Under the pieces are notes generated by a model. That model was not told the DNA's origin and made no database searches. It saw only the letters and a list, made by a program, of their open reading frames with translations. A stretch of DNA of 64,000 nucleotides, taken from assembly GCF_002291445.1 (NCBI RefSeq), contig NZ_CP014137.1, forward strand, positions 2,728,001 to 2,792,000, written 5' to 3'. Shown one piece after another: positions 44,383 to 51,562 of the stretch. How positions within the stretch are numbered: position 1 is the first letter of the stretch; each line of letters starts with the position of its first letter. Source of the DNA: Brenneria goodwinii. GTDB lineage: Bacteria; Pseudomonadota; Gammaproteobacteria; Enterobacterales; Enterobacteriaceae. Made by a program: the position numbers and the translations under genes.

Positions 44383-45135
44383 TTAGTTTTTCTGTGCGAC
44401 CGCGCAGGTATTCTGACGGCATACAAAATGCAATTCCGGATGGCCGCCGTAATCGTTGACATAATACAAATAGAACTCCTGAACCGATGAATCCGCGACA
44501 TTTACATTCATTACTGATTTGGGCTCAATCATAAAGGCTTTGCCAGTCAACAAATGCACCGGATTACTGCTCTTTTCTTTCGACTGCTTAAGAATATTGC
44601 TGACGGTAATAAAGTACGGCGTGGGGTTCTCCACAATAAACTGCTTGCCCGCCTTTTTAATTTTTAGCTGCGTCTGCCAAATATCATTGCGTCCCGGTTT
44701 TATTGTCGAAGGACGATAAAACACCTTAATTTCCGACTGCACGGCAATCTGCAATACATTCTCTTTTTCCGGCTTTGGCGGAATTTCGCGGACATTCAGA
44801 TAAAACAAAGATTCCCGATCCTGCGGTAGTTTATCGACCCCCGAGCTTTTCACCACGCGGATCAGGGTACGTCCGCCGGCCTCAATACGTTGCAGCGGCG
44901 GCAATACCGTCAACGGCGCCGAAACCTTGTTGTGATTGCTATCCACCAGCCAGCTTTGCGCCAGAAAAGGGTTTGTCCTGTTTTCATTAATTAAGGTCAC
45001 CGTAGACGACTGCTCTGCCCCGTCGAAAACAACCCGCGTACGATCAAGATTAATTGCTGCCCGTGAAGCCGGAAGAAATAAAACGCTGCTGGCAAGTAAT
45101 AAGCCCGGCAACAAACAATAACAACGTTGGTTCAT
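44383..45135 (-). CDS. Periplasmic fimbrial chaperone (PapD/FimC family)
   Basis: The 250-residue chaperone has a signal peptide (LLASSVLFLPASRA, then AINL) and the first Ig domain RTRVVFDGAEQSSTVTLIN. The family motif is RESLFYLNVREIPP, and the pilin-binding arginine and lysine positions (R in LDRTRVVF, K in IKVFYRP) are present. It donates a strand to pilins and hands them to the usher. It has a C-terminal extension with two cysteines (HFVCRQNTCAVAQKN), not typical of FimC. Its ATG directly follows the usher stop. Confidence 0.93.
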   Translation of the reverse strand: MNQRCYCLLPGLLLASSVLFLPASRAAINLDRTRVVFDGAEQSSTVTLINENRTNPFLAQSWLVDSNHNKVSAPLTVLPPLQRIEAGGRTLIRVVKSSGVDKLPQDRESLFYLNVREIPPKPEKENVLQIAVQSEIKVFYRPSTIKPGRNDIWQTQLKIKKAGKQFIVENPTPYFITVSNILKQSKEKSSNPVHLLTGKAFMIEPKSVMNVNVADSSVQEFYLYYVNDYGGHPELHFVCRQNTCAVAQKN

Positions 45136-47658
45136 TTACTTTTCTCCGTTTAATTCGGTCGTTGATGACGGTGACTGGCAAGGCAATAGCAGTTGTGCGA
45201 AATCATTTAATTTTGCTGGCAGCGTAAACCGGCACTGCGCCTTGCCGTTCCACTGCACCGACAATGTTTCATTCTCTGACACGCCGGTTAAATACGCCTG
45301 CCCCCCCTCGGTCACCATCGCGACTTCACGTCCCCGAGCGTTTCTGATCGTCGAGGCGAAAGGCGGGTTACGTCCGTCAGCCAGCGTGATCACGCCAAGC
45401 ACCTTGCCGCCGCTGACCACCTCAAATTTGCGATAACCAATAGCCCCTTCGGTCAGAGTTCCCTGAACAATCGTCGTATTGGCTTCAATATTATTCGGCA
45501 GGTGCTGTACATCGACCCGGGTCGATAGGTCGTAATAGCTGCTGGCGCCGGAAATGACCGCCACGCCATGACCATTAGTGACCACGCTGCCATCGGCGAA
45601 AGGAACGCCGGCCACCCCATCCGTATCGACCATGATACGGGTACCGCCGCCAGCGCCTTTCTGATGAGCGGCAATACCATGCCGAGTTGCCGTGACGCCG
45701 CCCCGCATCGAGCCGTTCAAATAGGTATAACCGCTCTGCTGCCAGGAAAAACCGAGGCTGGCATTGTTGGAAGAAGCGACATGATTATAAGTCGCGCTGA
45801 TATAGGTCTTTTCCGTTTCATCGTAGCGCGTACTCAGATCCCAGGAATTATTCTGGTCCTGCTGATTGCTGTAAGTCAGCATTTGCGACATGTTGCCGTT
45901 GTAACTGCCCATGCTGTAACCCATCCGTTCCCGGTCACGCAGCGGAATCGAGAAGTTAAGATAGATACTGTCGTCCTGTCGGCCATTAAACATCGTGCGC
46001 CAGGCGGACACGCCGGCTGAAATGCCTTTAACCGGGCCAATATCCAGATACTTGTTCAGGGAAACGCCATAGCGATTCTGCTGTCGGGCATCCCAGAATG
46101 TCTGCCGGGTATAAGACAGATAGGAGGAAAGTCCAGCCAGCCAGGGGCTTTCGTTGTCAAAGTTTTTCGACAACGTAATCGTGTAACGCTCTTTTTCACT
46201 ACGGCTATCATTGCCATTATTCAGCGCATACAGATACTGAGACATGCCCATGAATGTTTTTTCGGAAAAGCGATATCCGGCAAAACTGACCTGTCCGTTG
46301 ATAGACTCAAAACGTTTGGACCAACTGAGCGAAAATGAATGCCCTTTCTGCGCCGGCTTATCGGGCAAATTCGCGCGCGATTGGGTAATATCCGCCGACA
46401 ACGCCCCGAGCAGATAGAGATTACGCCCTAGCCCCGCCGACCATGACTGATAGCTGTCGGCTAGCGTCGTCCCGCCATATAGCGACCAGGCATTGGACAT
46501 CCCCCATGAAAATTCGCCGGACGAGAACGCCGGCCCCTGAGTATGGTGAGCGGTATCCGACGGCCGCCCCGCGGAGATTTTGTACTGAATTTGCCCCGGA
46601 CGAGTCAGATACGGCAGGCTGGCCGCCTCGGTCTGAAACGTTGAAACGGAGCCATCTTCTTCTGTGATCCTCACTTCCAGCGTTCCGCTGACGCCGCTCT
46701 TAAAGTCCTGAATAGCAAACGGCCCGGCCGGCACCGTCGTTTCATAGACAACGCGCTTATCCTGCATCACCGTGACCGTAGCATTCGATTTAGCAACGCC
46801 GCGGATCTCCGGAGCATACCCTCTCAGCACCGGCGGCAGCATTTCCTCATTGCTCGCCAGGCTGGCCCCGGTGAAACGAATACTGTCGAACAGATTGGTA
46901 TTGAGGTACATCTCGCCCAGGCTGAGGTCCGCGGACATAAGCGGCAGCGGCCGGTAAGCATAAAACTGATCCCAAGAAAATGCTTCGTTGCGCGTATTCC
47001 GGCTTTTGTTCATGAAATAACGGTAGTCCGCGCGGTAGCGCCAGGCGCCCAGATTGAAGCCTGTGGTGCCATAACCGCTCAGATACTGGAACATTCCCGT
47101 ACTACCGCCACGACGCACATTTCCCGTCAGGTTATAGTCCAGCAACAGTCCGTTGACGCCATGCTCCCATTGCTCGGGCGGCGTCCAGTTTTTATCCGTA
47201 TACTTCAGCCATGCCTGGGGAATAGTGATGTTTAATTCCCCCATACCGATCTGGTTGGAAATTTTCACGCCGGGAATAGCGGTTAAATCCGCGCACTGTC
47301 CATCCGGCGACCAGACAACGCGCGCTTTTGCTTCTGCCTTCATGGCAAATTTATTGATTACCTCAGAATCGAGACACAGTACGGAGGACTTCCCATCGGC
47401 CCCGTCCACGAGATAGCGTACCGAGCGCGCGTCAACCGCTTTGCCGTTAACCTTGATGTTCAACCAATACTCGCCGGGAACCACATAGTCCGGATCGGAA
47501 AAGCGGCTGAGGTCAATTTCATTTTGTTCATCAATATCCAATACATGAGTATTAAATTCTATCGCCTTACCGTTTTGGGCAAAAAAAGAAACAGCAAAAA
47601 AAACAAAAAGACTAAATCTCTTTATTTTCGTTATTCTTTCTTCACACAACAGATTCAT
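45136..47658 (-). CDS. Outer-membrane fimbrial usher (FimD/PapC family)
   Basis: The 840-residue usher has an N-terminal periplasmic domain (IEFNTHVLDIDEQNEIDLSRF, then GEYWLNIKVNG), a 24-strand beta-barrel with an Ig-like plug (RGYAPEIRGVAKSNATVTV) and two C-terminal domains. The C-terminal ADGRNPPFASTIRNARGREV and a terminal Cys pair (QCRFTLP, LLPCQ) are typical. The signal peptide is preceded by a basic N-terminus, so the true start could be one of the first codons. It sits between two pilin genes and the chaperone. Confidence 0.94.
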   Translation of the reverse strand: MNLLCEERITKIKRFSLFVFFAVSFFAQNGKAIEFNTHVLDIDEQNEIDLSRFSDPDYVVPGEYWLNIKVNGKAVDARSVRYLVDGADGKSSVLCLDSEVINKFAMKAEAKARVVWSPDGQCADLTAIPGVKISNQIGMGELNITIPQAWLKYTDKNWTPPEQWEHGVNGLLLDYNLTGNVRRGGSTGMFQYLSGYGTTGFNLGAWRYRADYRYFMNKSRNTRNEAFSWDQFYAYRPLPLMSADLSLGEMYLNTNLFDSIRFTGASLASNEEMLPPVLRGYAPEIRGVAKSNATVTVMQDKRVVYETTVPAGPFAIQDFKSGVSGTLEVRITEEDGSVSTFQTEAASLPYLTRPGQIQYKISAGRPSDTAHHTQGPAFSSGEFSWGMSNAWSLYGGTTLADSYQSWSAGLGRNLYLLGALSADITQSRANLPDKPAQKGHSFSLSWSKRFESINGQVSFAGYRFSEKTFMGMSQYLYALNNGNDSRSEKERYTITLSKNFDNESPWLAGLSSYLSYTRQTFWDARQQNRYGVSLNKYLDIGPVKGISAGVSAWRTMFNGRQDDSIYLNFSIPLRDRERMGYSMGSYNGNMSQMLTYSNQQDQNNSWDLSTRYDETEKTYISATYNHVASSNNASLGFSWQQSGYTYLNGSMRGGVTATRHGIAAHQKGAGGGTRIMVDTDGVAGVPFADGSVVTNGHGVAVISGASSYYDLSTRVDVQHLPNNIEANTTIVQGTLTEGAIGYRKFEVVSGGKVLGVITLADGRNPPFASTIRNARGREVAMVTEGGQAYLTGVSENETLSVQWNGKAQCRFTLPAKLNDFAQLLLPCQSPSSTTELNGEK

Positions 47659-47709
47659 AATGAATAGATACCAATGTCATTTTTATTGATTAGAGTAAAA
47701 AAAATAAAA

Positions 47710-48267
47710 TTAATAATATGAAACTTTAAAACCGATCAGCGCATGCCAACTTCCGGCTTTAATCGTTTTCATAACAGAAACAAGCTGCACAATAAGGGTT
47801 ATTGTATTATCGCCATCCGCTAGTTGCTGTATAACTCCCTCCTCCCCTTCAGAAATAATTGTATATGACCGATCCATAATTTTAAGCGCTACCCCATCAG
47901 CGTCACCCGACACCGCCCACAAAGCACTATCCCGATCACTCTTCATGCCTTGAAAAATAATATTTACCGTACTCCTGGTTAATCCGCTCCCATTATCTGT
48001 TTTTAATAAACAACCGCGAAACTTAATTTCCACTATTCGCTGAGAAATAACAACGTCGGATTTATCACCAATACGTTCCTTCCCCATATCGATGCTTTGG
48101 TCTACGGAGTCGGCATCCAGGTAGCAGGGGGTTTCTATTATTTTCCCACCGAACCCCACTAAGCCATGCTCATTCTCCCAGGCAAAACCGTCAGAAAATG
48201 AAAGCGAGAAAAATAAGAAAGAAATCATTATCCTGCTGAAAAATAATATTCTCATTCTCGCTCTCAT
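47710..48267 (-). CDS. Second fimbrial subunit (pilin-like)
   Basis: The 185-residue pilin-family protein has a hydrophobic signal peptide (ILFFSRIMISFLFFSLSFSD), cysteines in IETPCYLDAD and FRGCLLKT, and the C-terminal strand SWHALIGFKVSYY. It lies between the major pilin (42 bp) and the usher (51 bp), where FimI-like subunits or anchors are usually found. A start at the second methionine (48255) is also possible. Confidence 0.85.
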   Translation of the reverse strand: MRARMRILFFSRIMISFLFFSLSFSDGFAWENEHGLVGFGGKIIETPCYLDADSVDQSIDMGKERIGDKSDVVISQRIVEIKFRGCLLKTDNGSGLTRSTVNIIFQGMKSDRDSALWAVSGDADGVALKIMDRSYTIISEGEEGVIQQLADGDNTITLIVQLVSVMKTIKAGSWHALIGFKVSYY

Positions 48268-48309
48268 TTAATAACCGGATTAATGGGGCATCTTTCCCTG
48301 TTTTATCTC

Positions 48310-48849
48310 TTATTGGTAAGAAATTACGAAGTTCGCAGTACTTTCGAAAGTACCGGTTGTTACTCCAGTAGCATTGACTGCTTTTTCTACATAGGAACTA
48401 AAGCTGAAAGTATTATCACCGTTCGCCAGGTTATAATCGCTAACGGCCGCTATCGCGCCATCAAAAGCAATTGCTTCGCCGGAATATTTAACAACAATAC
48501 CGGCACCGGTGGCGGAACCGTTCAGCGCCAGCATTTTGTTATTGGAACCCGTTACGGTACCGCCAGAAAATGTCACATTCGCCGTATTCGATGTTTCAAT
48601 CGCGCAATCTTTCAGCGTGATATCAAAACTTTTAACGTCTGAAGTACCGCCATTCTCCAGAACAACCTTGCTGATATCACCAAACTCAACGCTTTGCTTC
48701 AGATCGTCCTGAGATACAGAGCAAGGGGTATTAACGATGTTACCTTTAAACGTTACGACACCATTATGGTTATCGTATGCGTGTACGCCGGTAGACATAA
48801 CGCAAGATGCAGCAACAATAGTGGCCAGCGCGATTTTTGATAATTTCAT
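48310..48849 (-). CDS. Major fimbrial subunit (FimA-like pilin)
   Basis: The 179-residue protein has a clean signal peptide (MKLSKIALATIVAASCVMST, cleaved after GVHA). The mature pilin starts YDNHNGVVTFKGNIVNTPC, its disulfide partner is in TLKDCAIETS, and it ends TANFVISYQ. First position in the operon, simple low-complexity composition and length all point to the shaft subunit. GCAGGAATG lies upstream as the ribosome binding site. Confidence 0.9.
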   Translation of the reverse strand: MKLSKIALATIVAASCVMSTGVHAYDNHNGVVTFKGNIVNTPCSVSQDDLKQSVEFGDISKVVLENGGTSDVKSFDITLKDCAIETSNTANVTFSGGTVTGSNNKMLALNGSATGAGIVVKYSGEAIAFDGAIAAVSDYNLANGDNTFSFSSYVEKAVNATGVTTGTFESTANFVISYQ

Positions 48850-49536
48850 GTGTTCATTCCTGCTTTTTGATTGAAATAATTAAATGTCTTACTTACTTGA
48901 TCCCTGCTGAAAAGGGATAGAGCGCCATGCCCTTCTATCTCTCCATCAATTTCATCGATATGATCGTTCTTTCTCAGTGAGACAGACGACAGCATTTACG
49001 CTGCCTTACCACATTTTTTGCATGACCTATGCGAATACTGCATGAATCATGCAACTCTCAATGGATATCGTCATAGGATGAACACGGCGTAATATACACA
49101 CCACTTACAACGCCAGGCAAACATATTGTTTTAAATAGTATTTTTTAGATTTTATATTTATTATATATGATTTTATAGTTTTTTATTCTATTGGTTTGGG
49201 GTTTTAAGTTTTTTAGCAGCATAAACGAGATCGCAGGATATTCTCTTATTGATATTTCCTTTTTCTATAATATAACCAGATGATAAAAACGAACTATTTA
49301 CCCATTTATATATAATTACTGATGCAGAAAAAGTCTGAATTATCCACTCTTATCTTTTCATCGTCCTGATGTGAATAGTGGGGAAATTTTATAAAAACAG
49401 GAAGTAAGACACTCAACCATTCAAAATACTCTTTGACAAGAAAGTATTAAGTTTTTAGACTATTTTTTTAAATCCTGCATTACCATATAGACATACATTC
49501 TTAATTAATGTCTTTATAGCGATAGATCATCAACAT
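48850..49536. promoter_or_regulatory. AT-rich divergent control region of the fimbrial island
   Basis: The 687 bp separate the minus-strand fimbrial operon from the plus-strand ToxR-like gene. Much of 49120-49500 is strikingly AT-rich with long T and A tracts, the kind of DNA bound by H-NS. Repeated GCATGA words (GCATGACC, GCATGAATCATGCAA near 49021-49055) form a small inverted repeat. No inverted repeats bounding a fim-type invertible switch and no recombinase gene were seen. Confidence 0.55.
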
Positions 49537-50259
49537 ATGGTTTACTTAATTAATAAATCTGTTATTTTTAGCGAAAAAGACAGCGCTATTTCATGGGTTA
49601 ATCGCCAGGAAGAGGCCACATCATTAAGCCTCCCTATCGCCAAACTCTTAAAGACCTTGATCAATAACCCCTCGGTCACTCTGAGTAAAGATTTTCTTCT
49701 GTCTGAAGTGTTGGAAGGAAACTCATTGTCTCCGTCAATGAACAATCTGAACAATTACATTTCTCTTTTAAGAAAAACCTTGCGTGAATATGATCTTGCA
49801 GACCTGCTGGTGACGGTTCCCAAAGTAGGGATCGTGTTCAACATTACGGATATCGAAATATTATCTGACGAAACACTATCTCCTGTCGTTGCGGACGATG
49901 TTTCCGAACCGGTTAAGGAGGAACGGAAAGAATACTGGGGATATGTCGTTTTTATCTGTGGCGGAATTTTTGTCGTTCTGACCCTGTTTTTTTATTTCAT
50001 TCTATCCAGCGATTTCCCTAGCAAAGAAACGTTCAGAGACTACAAAATTAAAAATTGTCAATTATTCTACCTGGATGAAGACCTGTCTCCCGGTGATTTT
50101 CCTAAAAAATACAGCAATCTGTGTGAAGAAAATACCAGGGTTTATTATTACTCCAGAAATATTACCCTACCCAATATTGTCACGAGGGAAGAAAACATTA
50201 TTGTTGCCTGTAAAAAAGAAGGGAAAAGGTGTTCAACCTATGTCTACATTAAAAGTTAA
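49537..50259 (+). CDS. ToxR/CadC-like membrane-anchored transcription regulator
   Basis: The 240-residue protein has an N-terminal cytoplasmic winged helix (about 1-105; SMNNLNNYISLLRKTLREYD and TVPKVGIVF are typical of the trans_reg_C fold). A charged linker, one membrane span (about 134-157) and a periplasmic domain (158-240) with four cysteines follow. This is the ToxR/CadC/PsaE layout: a membrane regulator sensing envelope conditions. It diverges from the fimbrial operon and overlaps the FidL-like gene by 20 bp. Control of the fimbriae is inferred from position. Confidence 0.85.
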   Translation: MVYLINKSVIFSEKDSAISWVNRQEEATSLSLPIAKLLKTLINNPSVTLSKDFLLSEVLEGNSLSPSMNNLNNYISLLRKTLREYDLADLLVTVPKVGIVFNITDIEILSDETLSPVVADDVSEPVKEERKEYWGYVVFICGGIFVVLTLFFYFILSSDFPSKETFRDYKIKNCQLFYLDEDLSPGDFPKKYSNLCEENTRVYYYSRNITLPNIVTREENIIVACKKEGKRCSTYVYIKS

Positions 50260-50707
50260 ACATACTTTTATTATTACTGCCGTCGCCGTTCTTTTATTTT
50301 TAACATCAATGTTATTTTATCATTACAAACACTTAACAGAAAAAACATTTATTTGCCGAGCCGAGATCAATACCAGCATAAAAAATAGTCAGTCCGTTAT
50401 TGTTAAGAGCTATGTTTTAAACTTTTATCTGGGTAGACAAGGAAAAGGCTCGATAGCCTTGCACGGTGTTTATATCAATGTGGGCCAACCCTCCGACATC
50501 ATCGAGCGGACGATGATGTTTGATTACAATTGGAACAATAATTACCTACTGATGAAAAACATCACCATGTATAAAAGCCCCATTGATACGGCGCCCGACG
50601 ACGCGACGCCCTTCAGTAAAAATGAAGTGGTCAAATTTGAGATGCTGACGGATAAAACCTATCTGGTGAGTTCTTTCCGGCCAAGTTTCGCCTGTAGCAT
50701 CCGGTAG
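50240..50707 (+). CDS. FidL-like membrane protein
   Basis: The 155-residue protein has one N-terminal span (about 9-27) and a periplasmic domain with a cysteine near each end (TFICRAEIN and FACSIR). The pattern GKGSIALHGVYINVG, then ERTMMFDYNW resembles FidL-like proteins that accompany ToxR/CadC-type regulators. By analogy with ToxS, TcpH or PsaF it probably stabilises or tunes its partner; this is inference. Start 50240 was chosen over a longer reading from 50075 that overlaps the regulator gene. Confidence 0.75.
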   Translation: MSTLKVKHTFIITAVAVLLFLTSMLFYHYKHLTEKTFICRAEINTSIKNSQSVIVKSYVLNFYLGRQGKGSIALHGVYINVGQPSDIIERTMMFDYNWNNNYLLMKNITMYKSPIDTAPDDATPFSKNEVVKFEMLTDKTYLVSSFRPSFACSIR

Positions 50708-50731
50708 TCAAACGGCTATCCGATAAGTGAA

Positions 50732-50760
50732 AAGGCAGTCCGCTGCGCTGCCTTATTTCT
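50732..50760. terminator. Terminator between FidL-like gene and ybeL
   Basis: The 7-bp stem AAGGCAG/CTGCCTT with a 9-nt loop is followed by ATTTCTTC. It lies between convergent genes and marks the right border of the island. Confidence 0.6.
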
Positions 50761-50773
50761 TCGGTTGCAACGC

Positions 50774-51256
50774 TTACGGCTGAAACGGCTGGCGGTGAAA
50801 TGAATCATGCGAGCATTTAGGACAAAGCGGCAGAATTTCCGGCGTATAAAACGCAATATGATGATGACACTTCTCACAAACCAGATTGCCGAGTCCCACA
50901 ACTTCACCGCTGTGATAAACGCCGTGACGGCTGACATCTTTAAAAAGCTCGTGCCATTCCAACTGCGTTTTATCGGTAATATCGACCAATTCCTGCCAAA
51001 GACTTTCTTTAATCACCCTCATAAAGACGCCGTCGGTAAATTCACTCTGGCTTTCATCATAGCTGCGCGCGAACTCTTCCAGATCCCGCTGAACGGCTTG
51101 AATCACCTGCTCGCTCTCTTTTTGCGTCAGCTCCGAGCCTTGTTGCAACGTTTCCCGGGCGCGTTGCACCATCTCATTGATATCGCGTTCCCCCTTGTCC
51201 AAGCGGGCGGTCACTGAAGCCATCAACTCGCGATAATAGCGGGCAACTTTACTCAT
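50774..51256 (-). CDS. ybeL: DUF1451 zinc-ribbon protein YbeL
   Basis: The 160-residue protein (same length as E. coli YbeL) has a coiled-coil N-terminal half rich in Glu, Gln and Arg. A strongly conserved segment MRVIKESLWQELVDITDKTQ follows, then a C-terminal zinc ribbon (LVCEKCHHHI and LPLCPKCSHD). Function unknown. The start at 51256 (MSKVARYYRELMA) has GGAGGAAG upstream and matches E. coli; a reading from 51328 is longer than the family. Confidence 0.94.
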   Translation of the reverse strand: MSKVARYYRELMASVTARLDKGERDINEMVQRARETLQQGSELTQKESEQVIQAVQRDLEEFARSYDESQSEFTDGVFMRVIKESLWQELVDITDKTQLEWHELFKDVSRHGVYHSGEVVGLGNLVCEKCHHHIAFYTPEILPLCPKCSHDSFHRQPFQP

Positions 51257-51562
51257 GCTTCCTCCTGGATATGCCGGTTGAAATAAGCTACGCAATCCCT
51301 TTCTGACGTTCTCCGTCCCTCGAACCAACGAATATTCAATCTATCCTCTTCTATTTTAGACCATTTCATCTCTGCAATGGGGACGAAAGCCGGATTTGAA
51401 CGATCTTTACCCGTTTTCATATTACAGATCAGAAATATCCCCCAGCCGGGTACAGAGTATTGTTGCCTCAGCCGCTTATCAGCTATGCTATGCGGATCAT
51501 TTGTATGAATCAGAACACGCTACTGGTGTAGCTATTCTTTACTAATAGGACCCCTGGCAGCC
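51257..51562. other. Intergenic region ybeL-leuS
   Basis: The 306 bp between divergent genes hold no gene or strong hairpin. They must contain the promoters of ybeL and of the leuS operon. TATGCT near 51486 and TATTCT near 51533 are weak -10 candidates only. Confidence 0.4.

Noticed and set aside
48850..49536. Fim-type invertible DNA switch
   Set aside because: No pair of matching inverted repeats bounding a segment of a few hundred bp and no tyrosine recombinase gene in the window.
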